7,143 nucleotides of DNA, taken from NCBI GenBank assembly GCA_014879435.1, contig JACSSB010000392.1:1-7143 (forward strand). Reading direction: 5' to 3'. Below the pieces are notes generated by a model. The model saw only the letters and a program-made list of their open reading frames with translations, was not told the origin of the DNA and did not search any database. Below, in pieces: positions 1-7,086 of the stretch. This stretch comes from Phycisphaerales bacterium (GTDB lineage: Bacteria > Pseudomonadota > Gammaproteobacteria > Competibacterales > Competibacteraceae). The translations under genes and the position numbers were made by a program. Within the stretch, counting starts at the first letter, position 1; each line of letters starts with the position of its first letter.

Positions 1-1359
1 GTGCGCCAAACCTCTCGACTGGTGGACAAGGAAGCGGAACTGATCGTACGTGGTGCCGATACGCTCATGGATAGCAATGTGCTCAACAGCATGGTCGATC
101 CGCTGATGCACATTCTGCGTAATGCGGTAGATCACGGTATCGAATCACCCGCCGAGCGGCAACGCTTAGGTAAACCTCCAGTCGGGCGGATCGAACTGCA
201 TTTCATGCGCGAGGGCGGCAATATCGCCATCCATTGCCGAGACGATGGCGCGGGACTGGATCTGAACGTGATCCGTCGGCTGGCGGAAGAGCGCGGATTG
301 ATCGCCCCCGGTAAATCACTGGAACCGGACGAACTGGCCCGACTGATCCTGTTGCCCGGATTTTCTACCCGAGGTGTAGCCACCCAGACCTCAGGACGGG
401 GTATTGGTATGGATATGGTCTACAACCGACTGCTGGAACTGAAAGGCTCGCTGCGTATCCAGACCGAAAGAGGCAAGGGCTGCCTGATGGAATTGCGGCT
501 GCCGGTCACTCTGATCTCCACACATGCGCTACTGCTACGCTTGCGTGAGCAGATCTACGCCCTTTCCGATCGTGGGATCGAGCAGATCCTGTACTCTGAT
601 GCCGGAACAATCCAGACTCTGGGCAACATTACCACCTATCGGTTGGGTAATGACCTTCTCGAATTCACTTCGCTCAATGCCTTATTCAATCTGCCGCATG
701 ATCGACGTGAGCAAGGCCGTAGCGCACCACCGGTACTGTTAGTGCGTGAAGAAACCGGTGGCCTCCACGCCGTGATGGTCCAAGAACTATTGGATAGCCG
801 CGATTTGGTGGTCAAAAGTCTGGGCCAATACATTCCTAAGCTCCCTGGTATCGTGGGCGCTACTATCTTGGGTGACGGTAGCGTGGCTCCAGTATTGGAT
901 CTGCCTGAACTTCTGCGCGCCAAGAACACCGCCCTACAATTGCCGATGGCCAGCCAGTCATCGACAGAATCCACGGCTGTTTCTGCTCCACATCGCCGAA
1001 TCGTGTTGGCAGTGGACGACTCACTGAGTGCTCGTCGCTCTCTCGCGCAGTTCGTGCAGGATGCTGGCTTCGAGGTGCGCACTGCACGCGATGGCCTGGA
1101 AGCGATCGAGATCATCAACGGTAAGGCTCCAGATCTGGTGCTGGCCGATTTGGAGATGCCGCGCATGAACGGCCTGGAGCTAACCGCGCATCTGCGCGCC
1201 AATCAGGCGACTCACAACTTGCCCGTCATCATGATTACCTCACGCTCGACGGCCAAGCATCGGCATGAAGCTGAAGTTGCCGGTGTCGATGCTTATCTGA
1301 CCAAACCGTTCATGGAAGACGAATTGATTGAGCAAATCCAGCGGTTGCTGCACGCATGA
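1..1359 (+). CDS. chpA: ChpA-type hybrid chemotaxis histidine kinase, C-terminal part (5' partial)
   Basis: This is the C-terminal 452 residues of a CheA-family kinase that takes chemoreceptor input, autophosphorylates and passes phosphate to response regulators. Positions count from the first visible codon. The HATPase domain has an N box (LRNAVDHGIE, 39-48), a G1 box (DDGAG, 81-85), an F-box region around F121 and a G2 box (GRGIGMD, 132-138). A CheW-like P5 domain for receptor coupling follows at about 170-308. After a Ser/Thr-rich linker comes a receiver domain (334-450) with acidic D339/D340, phospho-acceptor D383 in DLEMP, T413 and K435, so it looks active. The open frame runs off the left edge. 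The GTG at base 1 lies just before the N box, so it cannot be the true start, and the Hpt and dimerisation domains must lie upstream. A fused receiver plus downstream CheW-like genes fits ChpA/PilL of the type IV pilus (Pil-Chp) system. A hybrid CheA of another chemosensory cluster is the alternative. Confidence 0.88.
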   Translation: MRQTSRLVDKEAELIVRGADTLMDSNVLNSMVDPLMHILRNAVDHGIESPAERQRLGKPPVGRIELHFMREGGNIAIHCRDDGAGLDLNVIRRLAEERGLIAPGKSLEPDELARLILLPGFSTRGVATQTSGRGIGMDMVYNRLLELKGSLRIQTERGKGCLMELRLPVTLISTHALLLRLREQIYALSDRGIEQILYSDAGTIQTLGNITTYRLGNDLLEFTSLNALFNLPHDRREQGRSAPPVLLVREETGGLHAVMVQELLDSRDLVVKSLGQYIPKLPGIVGATILGDGSVAPVLDLPELLRAKNTALQLPMASQSSTESTAVSAPHRRIVLAVDDSLSARRSLAQFVQDAGFEVRTARDGLEAIEIINGKAPDLVLADLEMPRMNGLELTAHLRANQATHNLPVIMITSRSTAKHRHEAEVAGVDAYLTKPFMEDELIEQIQRLLHA

Positions 1360-1844
1360 ACGGCCCTTCCCGAATTGCCTTGGCCGCCTTACGCCAGAAT
1401 CGGGCTTTCGCCAAGCTCATCATGGATGGATGCACATGGCTGCTACCACACACCGAGATCGGTTCACTGGAATCGACTTTGGACATCGATCACGAGGTGC
1501 AGGTACCACATAGTATCGGTGCTATCGCGCTCGGTGGAGAATGGTGGTCCGTATACTGCCTATCCGGCGAGCTGCAACCTCTGCCGCAGATACCGAATAG
1601 TCGGCGAACCTGCGCATTACTAGATAATGGTATCGACCGCTTTGGTCTGGTTTGTGATCAAGTGGAGATGCTCACCGAAGCCCCGCGCTTGCTAGCGTTA
1701 CCCGCTTGCATGGGGCTACCGGATTCACCCATTCAAGCCTTGGCGCTACTGGATGACCGGTTGGGCTGTGTCACTACTGCCGAGCATCTAGCAGCACGGC
1801 TTGCTACGCTTGCTGCGCTTGCGGAGAACAACGATGAGCGCTGA
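1356..1844 (+). CDS. Divergent CheW-like adaptor protein
   Basis: This predicted soluble protein of 162 aa begins at an ATG that overlaps the stop codon of the kinase gene (ATGA). There is no clear Shine-Dalgarno sequence, so translation is probably coupled to the kinase. I assign it to the CheW-like family from length, operon position and pattern: alternating hydrophobic strands, a segment RFGLVCDQVEML (95-106) resembling the CheW strand where the protein regards its own state and partner, and an expected beta-rich core between about 20 and 140. The C-terminus is an alanine- and leucine-rich helix (about 142-156). It lacks the familiar NLRG and PVVDL-type motifs of classical CheW, so it is a divergent member. 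Its likely role is to bridge the kinase and a chemoreceptor, or to tune the array, in the cytoplasm. The function is inferred largely from context. Confidence 0.7.
   Translation: MNGPSRIALAALRQNRAFAKLIMDGCTWLLPHTEIGSLESTLDIDHEVQVPHSIGAIALGGEWWSVYCLSGELQPLPQIPNSRRTCALLDNGIDRFGLVCDQVEMLTEAPRLLALPACMGLPDSPIQALALLDDRLGCVTTAEHLAARLATLAALAENNDER
1823..1826 (+). promoter_or_regulatory. Ribosome-binding site deciding the start of the second CheW-like gene
   Basis: GGAG lies 7 nt before the ATG at 1834, inside the end of the preceding gene. It supports this ATG over the upstream in-frame TTG at 1801. Confidence 0.6.
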
Positions 1845-2298
1845 CAACTCCAAGGAAAGCGCCGCTGCCTGGATGCTGGCTCTGGACGATCAGCACCGCG
1901 CCGTCGTGGGCGAACGCGAGCTGATTCATCTGGTCGAAAGGCCCACACTGCTGGAAGTACCGCTCAGCCCATACTACTGCCGACAAGCGATGCTATGGAA
2001 CGATCTCTTGCTGCCAGCGCTGGATCTGGCGGCCTGGCTGCACGGACAAGTGGGCAACGGTCACCAAAAACTCACGGGTATCGTGGCTTATCAATCAGGA
2101 CAAAATGTGAGTTATGGCGCCTTGCTGCTAGCCGACATTCCTGAACGCGTGCAGATCAGCGATTCTCAAGCATGCCCTCTACCCGAATACCCCAGTAACT
2201 GGGATCAACTGGCTATCTCTTGCTTCCGCCAAGGAGAGAAACCCATACCTATCTTGGATTTACCGTACCTCTTTGGTGGTGGCTTATTGCTCCATTGA
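1834..2298 (+). CDS. CheW-like adaptor protein (ChpC-like)
   Basis: This 154-aa protein is likely a CheW-domain scaffold coupling a chemoreceptor to the upstream kinase. I place the start at the ATG at 1834 because GGAG at 1823-1826 sits 7 nt ahead of it. An in-frame TTG at 1801 would add 11 arginine- and leucine-rich residues without a ribosome-binding site. The gene overlaps the preceding CheW-like gene by 11 bp, continuing the coupled operon. CheW-like features include strands in LIHLVERPTLLEVPL (30-44), LLLPALDLAAWL (58-69, the position of the VVDL-type motif), a second repeat-like half beginning with TGIVAYQSG (81-89) and a closing IPILDLPYLF (138-147). The position after the kinase resembles ChpC in the Pseudomonas Pil-Chp cluster, but orthology is not shown. 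No gene follows on this strand before the convergent PilZ gene, so this is probably the operon's last gene. Confidence 0.75.
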   Translation: MSADNSKESAAAWMLALDDQHRAVVGERELIHLVERPTLLEVPLSPYYCRQAMLWNDLLLPALDLAAWLHGQVGNGHQKLTGIVAYQSGQNVSYGALLLADIPERVQISDSQACPLPEYPSNWDQLAISCFRQGEKPIPILDLPYLFGGGLLLH

Positions 2299-2333
2299 TC
2301 GTGTATCGGCTTTTTCCCGCACAACACGCTTGC

Positions 2334-2708
2334 TCAAACACTCAGTTCGGCAATGATTTCTCGCAGGGTTTCCTGCGCTCGCACGGGCAAATCGAGAAAT
2401 TCGAATCCCATGGCGTATGATTCGGTGATTTCATCCAGATCAATCCAAACCATTTTTGCCTGAAATTCTAAATTCTTATGTAGGCCGCTTTCCAGGGATG
2501 CTTCCATCCGCAAAGACATCACTTGATTCACATCAAGGGCATCTTCGCCCAGCAATCTCAAGCCTCCCATACTGACATCAATTACATGGCCAAGAAGGCG
2601 CTCCTGCTCATAGACGCACAGGTAAAAATCTACGCTGTAGCGCTCATATTGACGTCGCTCTTCCTCGCTTCGATCGTCTTCGATAACCCAATCCTCATTT
2701 TCCGCCAC
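2334..2708 (-). CDS. Single-domain PilZ protein, c-di-GMP-binding type
   Basis: This cytoplasmic 124-aa protein consists mainly of one PilZ domain, the common bacterial receptor fold for cyclic di-GMP. Both ligand motifs are present: RxxxR at R19-R23 (RQYER) and DxSxxG at D44-G49 (DVSMGG). The beta-barrel core runs to about residue 105 (YAMGFEFLDL at its end), followed by a C-terminal helix. The N-terminal 18 residues are very acidic. The start is GTG at 2708, supported by a strong GGAGGG 7 nt upstream. It is not the eponymous type IV pilus protein PilZ, which lacks the binding motifs. It is convergent with the chemosensory operon and only 35 bp from its end, so a role in motility or surface attachment is plausible but inferred. 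It is separated by 220 bp from the SWIM gene upstream on the same strand, so it probably has its own promoter. Confidence 0.92.
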   Translation of the reverse strand: MAENEDWVIEDDRSEEERRQYERYSVDFYLCVYEQERLLGHVIDVSMGGLRLLGEDALDVNQVMSLRMEASLESGLHKNLEFQAKMVWIDLDEITESYAMGFEFLDLPVRAQETLREIIAELSV

Positions 2709-2715
2709 TGATCGA

Positions 2716-2721
2716 CCCTCC
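2716..2721 (-). promoter_or_regulatory. Strong Shine-Dalgarno of the PilZ gene
   Basis: GGAGGG on the minus strand lies 7 nt before the GTG at 2708. It is near consensus and decides this GTG as the start. The nearest visible ATG just inside the gene is out of frame. Confidence 0.75.
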
Positions 2722-2730
2722 GGTAATTTA

Positions 2731-2761
2731 TGAATCTATCGATTAAGTATTGATAGATTCA
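2731..2761. repeat. Inverted repeat / stem-loop in the PilZ gene leader
   Basis: Arms TGAATCTATCGAT and ATTGATAGATTCA form a 13-bp stem with a single G-T wobble around a 5-nt loop. It lies 9 bp upstream of the PilZ Shine-Dalgarno. It could be an operator for a dimeric regulator or an RNA stem-loop in the 5' leader. On the + strand it is followed by five T's (2767-2771), so it could also act as an AT-rich terminator for transcription coming through from the left. The structure is directly visible. The role is not. Confidence 0.6.
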
Positions 2762-2803
2762 CATAATTTTTGCGATATCCAAGCCACTTTCAAAACGGAC
2801 ACT

Positions 2804-2831
2804 TTTATATCATTGTTCATTATTAAAACAA
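2804..2831 (-). promoter_or_regulatory. Possible sigma-70 promoter for the PilZ gene
   Basis: On the minus strand, TTGTTT (2831-2826) and TATAAA (2809-2804) are separated by 16 nt. They lie in the AT-rich leader about 100 bp before the PilZ start. The match is moderate and the region is AT-rich enough to give chance hits. If real, the transcript leader would include the inverted repeat at 2731-2761. The stretch 2709-2928 otherwise shows no gene. Confidence 0.3.
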
Positions 2832-2928
2832 TTGTACCCTAAACAATGCATACTTGGTAATGATAATTTCAATAACAAAATAAGCAGGCCCAGAGTTTTC
2901 ACCAATGCCCGACCGATATCCAAGATCT

Positions 2929-3777
2929 TCACTCTTCTCTGAACACAGAACTCAGCGTCTTCAGCACACTCGGACTCATCGTTGCATAGATCGATTCCAG
3001 CGATTCCAGCAGTGATTTGTCTCCACGCCAAAACGGAAATGGCCCCAATCTCCGCAGCAATGCAGCCGGCTGGGCAGGTGCTAGTAGCGAATCACTCAAC
3101 TTATCGGGTAGGGAAGGTAGGCTCCAAAATATCGATGGATCGATCGGTAGCGGTTCGGGTGATACCGTCGGTTCGATCTCTTCCTTAGATATCCCCTCAC
3201 CCAGTTGCGCCAGCAGCACCTCTCGCTCCATGCCGCGCAGCCGAAACATCAAAAATGGGTCTTGATCGAAGGCTTCGCCAAGCAGATAGTAGACAGCAGC
3301 AATGTGCTTACAAGGATTGGACCAGTCTGGGCAAGAACATTCGGTTTTCAGGTCTCCATGCGCTTTGGGAAACAGCGACAACCCCTCAGCTCGAAAAACC
3401 TCCTCAATATCGTTGGGCATCTCGCCAGCGAGCAGTTTGGCACCGAAACGCGCCTCCGCCTTCATCGCCTTGATCAATTTGTGCCACGCAGCCGCAGGTA
3501 ACGGTTTGAGTTGGATCAGTACCCGATAGGGACTGGCCCTTGTGCCCTGTACCTTGGCCTTGACCTCGCCGGGAGCGATCTCGATATCGAGAACCTGTCC
3601 TTGGCGGGCATAGCTGCGACCTCGCCCCAAGCGCGCACCAATGTCAAAGCTCTCCAGTACCCCAATCCAGCGCTTGGCCCACCAGCGGCTAGCAAATGCG
3701 CCTCGCTGACTTTGCGCCTTGATACCACCCTTCACCTGGCGCGGCTGATTCGGTGGATAATAATCGCTATAACGCAT
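2929..3777 (-). CDS. SWIM zinc-finger protein, partner of the SNF2 ATPase
   Basis: This 282-aa protein has a SWIM-type zinc finger, a fold thought to bind DNA or proteins. The zinc ligands are C147 and C149 (CSC), C156 and H158 (CKH), in the context CPDWSNPCKHIAAV. The N-terminal part (1-145) is basic and aromatic, with a WWAKRW segment near residue 33. The C-terminal part (about 195-282) has a proline-rich linker, then helices with FPFWRGD. I place the start at the ATG at 3777 because GGAGG (3789-3785) is spaced 7 nt from it. A TTG at 3783 would be only 1 nt from that site. The gene begins 2 nt after the SNF2 stop, so the two are almost certainly cotranscribed and probably coupled. Bacterial SNF2 and SWIM genes are recurrently adjacent, for example ywqA/ywqB in Bacillus subtilis. 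The function is unknown. A joint role on nucleic acids is inferred. Confidence 0.88.
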   Translation of the reverse strand: MRYSDYYPPNQPRQVKGGIKAQSQRGAFASRWWAKRWIGVLESFDIGARLGRGRSYARQGQVLDIEIAPGEVKAKVQGTRASPYRVLIQLKPLPAAAWHKLIKAMKAEARFGAKLLAGEMPNDIEEVFRAEGLSLFPKAHGDLKTECSCPDWSNPCKHIAAVYYLLGEAFDQDPFLMFRLRGMEREVLLAQLGEGISKEEIEPTVSPEPLPIDPSIFWSLPSLPDKLSDSLLAPAQPAALLRRLGPFPFWRGDKSLLESLESIYATMSPSVLKTLSSVFREE

Positions 3778-3779
3778 CT

Positions 3780-6700
3780 TCAATCCTCCACAGCTTCGGC
3801 GCGCAATCGGAACAGGTCTTTCAACTCAGCGGTGGAAAGTTTGGTAATCCAGCCCTCACCGCTACCCACGATCTTTTCCGCCAACGATTGCTTACGCTCG
3901 ATCAACTCGTCGATACGCTCCTCCACTGTGCCCAAACACACGAATTTATGGACTTCCACACGACGGTTTTGGCCGATGCGAAAGGCACGGTCGGTAGCCT
4001 GATTTTCGACTGCCGGGTTCCACCAGCGATCAAAATGGAATACATGGTTGGCGCGAGTCAGGTTTAAACCGGTACCACCCGCCTTAATCGATAGGATAAA
4101 GATCGGCGGCCCGGCAGCTTCATCTTGGAAACGCTCCACCATCTGATCGCGTTGGGCCTTGGATAGGCCACCGTGCAGAAAAAGCACCTCCCGCGCTAGA
4201 TGTTCCTGCAAATGCGCTTGCAACAAATGACCCATTTCGGCGAACTGGGTAAAAATCAGTGCCCGTTCATTCAGCTCCTGGATTTCCTCCAACATCTCGG
4301 TCAACCGCGTCAGCTTGCCGGAGCGCCCCGCCACCGGCGATTGATCGGCCAGAAACTGCGCTGGGTGGTTGCACACCTGCTTGAGCCGCAGCAGCGTGCT
4401 CAGGATCAGGCCGCGCCGCCCCATACCATCCTCGATCCCTTCTAAAATGGCTTCGGCTTGTTGCACCACAGCAGCGTACAGTGTCGCCTGCTCACGGGTC
4501 AGAGTGCAGTAAACCTTCATCTCCAGCTTATCGGGCAAATCCTGGATAACAGCACGATCCGTCTTGAGCCGACGCAAGATGAAAGGACCGGTCAGCCGCC
4601 GCAAGCGATCCATGGCCGCTTCGTCGCGCTGAACCTGCACCGGAATAAAGAATTCCTGCCGAAAGCGCGTGACTCCACCCAGAAAGCCGGGATTGAGAAA
4701 TTCCTGCACCGACCAGAGATCGCCGATATTGTTTTCCACCGGGGTACCAGTCAGGGCAATGCGCCGTTCAGCCCGCAGCGCCCGCGCTGCCTTTGCCTGT
4801 TTGGTCTGGGCATTTTTGATATTTTGAGCCTCGTCCAGAATCACCACCGCCCAATCCACGGTTTGCAACAGCGGCAAATCCCGATATAGCAATCCGTAGC
4901 TGGATAGCACCAAGGCGTACTCTCGCGTCTGAGCCGCGAAGATCTCGCTTTTCTCACGATCAGCACCGTGATGCACCATGACCGCTAATTGCGGGGTGAA
5001 GCGGGTGGCTTCCTTGTACCAGTTACCCACCACCGAGGTTGGGCAGATCAACAATGCAGGCCGGGTTTCACCCTTCTCCCGCAGACGCTGTAGCAATGCT
5101 AAAGCCTGCACCGTCTTGCCTAGACCCATGTCGTCGGCTAGGCAGGCACCCAAGCCCCAGCGTGTCAGAAATTCCAACCAAGCATAGCCACGTTCCTGAT
5201 AAGGCCGCAGTTGCGCAACTAGCCCAGTCGGTGACGGTAGTGCAGCAATAGTCTCAACCTGCTCCAGTCCAGCTAGCAACTCACCAAGCGGCCCGTCAGC
5301 ACTGACCCCGCTGACCGGCAACCCCTTGATCGATTCGGCTCCAAGCGCCAACCGCAACAAGCGATGACCCGTGAACGTTACCTCGTCTTGCTGTTGTAAC
5401 GCCAACGCCGCCTGAATCTCAGCCGCCGACAGTTGCACCCACTGGCCACGCACCCGTACCAGTGGCGCCTTGAGCTTGGCCAATGCCAACAACTCCTGGG
5501 GCGTTAATCCAGTCTCGCCTAGTACGATCTGCCACTCGACATCCAGCACTCGGTCCAGTGTCATTCCGGCCTTGGATTCGAAACGTGTCTTCGCCTGAAC
5601 ATTGACTGCCAGTTTGGCTCGGCGCTTGCTCGTCCAACTGGATGGCAGCAGCACGCCGAAACCATTTTGTTCCAGCAGTGCAGCCTCCTCGTTAAGAAAG
5701 TGAAATACCCCTTCGGAATCCAGATCGTAGCCAACCGGCGCTGCCTGATTCAAACTACGCTCCACCGCCGAACACAAAGTCGCCGCCTGACCTAAAGCCG
5801 CCAATAATCCCTCGCGCGCCTTCGGACCGAAAGTTTTTAGACCAGCTCCGGTACCCCGCTTCGGCTTCCAAATCGCGGCAGCCGACACTAACAGGCTGGG
5901 GTCTTCCCGCGCTTGCAGCAGATAATGAATCCGCCAGCGTGTTTTACCATCGGGAAAAAATAATGTACTGCGCTCCTCAGGATCGGAGGCGGGTTCTTCC
6001 AGCCGAAAGCACAGGCGATGGGGTGCATCGATCAGACGTAGCAGCGGACGTTGCCAGTCACGAATCTGCACGGCCAAACGATGTGCCTCAATCCGAGTCC
6101 ACTTCAGCGTCCCGTCTGGCTGACACAGGGCTTGTACCCATTGTTGGTGAAAATTGATTGCTTCGCTTTCTCGGTATGGACGTGGTGGCGGTGAAACGGC
6201 GCACCGAACCAGATAATCGACAATCTCGCTGAAAAAATTCCACAGCACCAGATTGGGCGCAGTCTCTGGGGGGGAATGATCGTCTGAACCGATAGCACGG
6301 GCAGCAGCGGGCATGGCCTGGGATAAGCGTTGCAATCGACCATGATCTTCGCTCAGCACGATCGGCCGCCAACAAGCCCGGCAGCCACTGGCTTGTTCCA
6401 CCAGATCAGGTAGCACCTGTTGGCGATACACCAAGGCACCCGCCAAATCCAGCGCAGTGCTCCAGTAGCGCAAATCGGCCGCTGCTGTCATGCCAGGAGC
6501 CAGCAGTGGCCGATCTCGAACTGCCACGAGCAATTTGACAGCATCAACGGTAGTCAGCGTCAGGGTCGGCACGTTCCACGGAGCCAAAATGATCGGCTTA
6601 CGAGATCGGGGAGATTCCGCCACCAAAGACGAAGACGGCAATGCTACGTCGCCCTGAGTAGGAAGCCACACCGTATGTTCGCCACCAGCCGATCGGCCAT

Positions 6701-6869
6701 TGGCTGGAGCCAATTCGATCACCCTTAGTGCCTCTAACATCGTGGGTATGGTGGCACGATAACGGTGCGCCCTAGCAGTGCCCCTGGTTCTGGTTGCTTT
6801 CCCAGACGGAGTCGCCTCACCCCAAAATTGCAGAAACCCCTGATAAAACGCGGCATGCAAAACCAGCAT
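3780..6869 (-). CDS. SNF2-family ATPase / DEAD-like helicase, bacterial type
   Basis: This 1029-aa cytoplasmic ATPase of the SNF2 (HepA/RapA-related) superfamily 2 group uses ATP to translocate along double-stranded nucleic acid or remodel protein-nucleic acid complexes. Residues 1-400 are a variable N-terminal region. About 400-535 matches the bacterial SNF2-associated domain, ending in the pattern of APLVRVRGQWVQL. The ATPase core follows with LRPYQERGYAWL (554-565), Walker A DDMGLGKT (579-586, K585), DEAQ (679-682), LTGTP (706-710), motif V around GGTGLNLT and motif VI from ENQATDRAFRIGQ (955-967). All key residues look intact, so it should be active. I prefer the ATG at 6869 because GAGG (6882-6879) lies 9 nt upstream and MLVLHA is a typical family start. 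A TTG at 6887 is in frame without a Shine-Dalgarno. The SWIM gene follows after 2 nt. The substrate is unknown. Roles in repair, transcription or defence remain open. Confidence 0.92.
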   Translation of the reverse strand: MLVLHAAFYQGFLQFWGEATPSGKATRTRGTARAHRYRATIPTMLEALRVIELAPANGRSAGGEHTVWLPTQGDVALPSSSLVAESPRSRKPIILAPWNVPTLTLTTVDAVKLLVAVRDRPLLAPGMTAAADLRYWSTALDLAGALVYRQQVLPDLVEQASGCRACWRPIVLSEDHGRLQRLSQAMPAAARAIGSDDHSPPETAPNLVLWNFFSEIVDYLVRCAVSPPPRPYRESEAINFHQQWVQALCQPDGTLKWTRIEAHRLAVQIRDWQRPLLRLIDAPHRLCFRLEEPASDPEERSTLFFPDGKTRWRIHYLLQAREDPSLLVSAAAIWKPKRGTGAGLKTFGPKAREGLLAALGQAATLCSAVERSLNQAAPVGYDLDSEGVFHFLNEEAALLEQNGFGVLLPSSWTSKRRAKLAVNVQAKTRFESKAGMTLDRVLDVEWQIVLGETGLTPQELLALAKLKAPLVRVRGQWVQLSAAEIQAALALQQQDEVTFTGHRLLRLALGAESIKGLPVSGVSADGPLGELLAGLEQVETIAALPSPTGLVAQLRPYQERGYAWLEFLTRWGLGACLADDMGLGKTVQALALLQRLREKGETRPALLICPTSVVGNWYKEATRFTPQLAVMVHHGADREKSEIFAAQTREYALVLSSYGLLYRDLPLLQTVDWAVVILDEAQNIKNAQTKQAKAARALRAERRIALTGTPVENNIGDLWSVQEFLNPGFLGGVTRFRQEFFIPVQVQRDEAAMDRLRRLTGPFILRRLKTDRAVIQDLPDKLEMKVYCTLTREQATLYAAVVQQAEAILEGIEDGMGRRGLILSTLLRLKQVCNHPAQFLADQSPVAGRSGKLTRLTEMLEEIQELNERALIFTQFAEMGHLLQAHLQEHLAREVLFLHGGLSKAQRDQMVERFQDEAAGPPIFILSIKAGGTGLNLTRANHVFHFDRWWNPAVENQATDRAFRIGQNRRVEVHKFVCLGTVEERIDELIERKQSLAEKIVGSGEGWITKLSTAELKDLFRLRAEAVED
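3785..3789 (-). promoter_or_regulatory. Shine-Dalgarno of the SWIM gene, inside the SNF2 gene end
   Basis: GGAGG on the minus strand overlaps the last codons of the SNF2 gene and sits 7 nt before the ATG at 3777. It argues against the TTG at 3783 as the start and supports coupled translation. Confidence 0.65.
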
Positions 6870-6910
6870 CTCACAATGCCTCACCAAAGTGCCGGATAAA
6901 AACCGGTGAT

Positions 6911-6932
6911 AAAATTTGTTAAGAACAATTTT
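6911..6932. repeat. Imperfect inverted repeat upstream of the SNF2 gene
   Basis: AAAATTTGTT and AACAATTTT pair around a 3-nt spacer with one bulged T, in AT-rich DNA 42-63 bp before the chosen start of the SNF2 gene. It might be an operator or just AT-rich chance. The surrounding 6888-7086 stretch shows no convincing gene, and I could not pick a confident promoter in it. Confidence 0.35.
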
Positions 6933-7086
6933 GAGAAATACATCCGAGATCTATGCTAAGCCCAGGTTTTATTTTTTCACACCCCAAGCATCGAATGTCA
7001 CTCAATCGCAATCTCTATTTCAACGCATAAAGTGACAGTACACGGCGATTCTCCAAGCCAGACTTGTTGCATGGTTTATACTTTAA

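Noticed and set aside
636..1202. A 188-codon open frame on the minus strand inside the kinase gene
   Set aside because: It lies opposite a clearly recognised kinase and receiver domain, is rich in Arg and Ser as antisense frames of GC-rich genes are, and shows no domain or ribosome-binding site.
2299..2333. Bidirectional terminator between the convergent CheW-like and PilZ genes
   Set aside because: Only a 5-bp CGTGT/ACACG pairing with a large loop is visible, and the T-run lies within the loop. This is too weak to call.
2220..2420. A 66-codon + strand frame with a hydrophobic segment between the CheW-like and PilZ genes
   Set aside because: It overlaps the end of the CheW-like gene in another frame and the end of the PilZ gene on the other strand. 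The hydrophobic run is a by-product of those sequences.
2773..2924. 11-bp direct repeat CGATATCCAAG at 2773-2783 and 2914-2924
   Set aside because: A few exact 11-mer repeats are expected by chance in a window this long, and no other copies or flanking structure support it.
3511..4002. A 163-codon + strand frame crossing the SWIM/SNF2 junction
   Set aside because: It is antisense to two well-supported genes, with low-complexity composition and no recognisable motif.
4458..4889. A 143-codon + strand frame inside the SNF2 gene
   Set aside because: It is antisense to the conserved ATPase core, whose motifs fix the true frame.
2929..6869. SNF2/SWIM pair as an anti-phage defence island
   Set aside because: SNF2-like ATPases occur in some defence systems such as DISARM, but no methylase, nuclease or other defence partner is visible. 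The pair is also widespread outside such islands.
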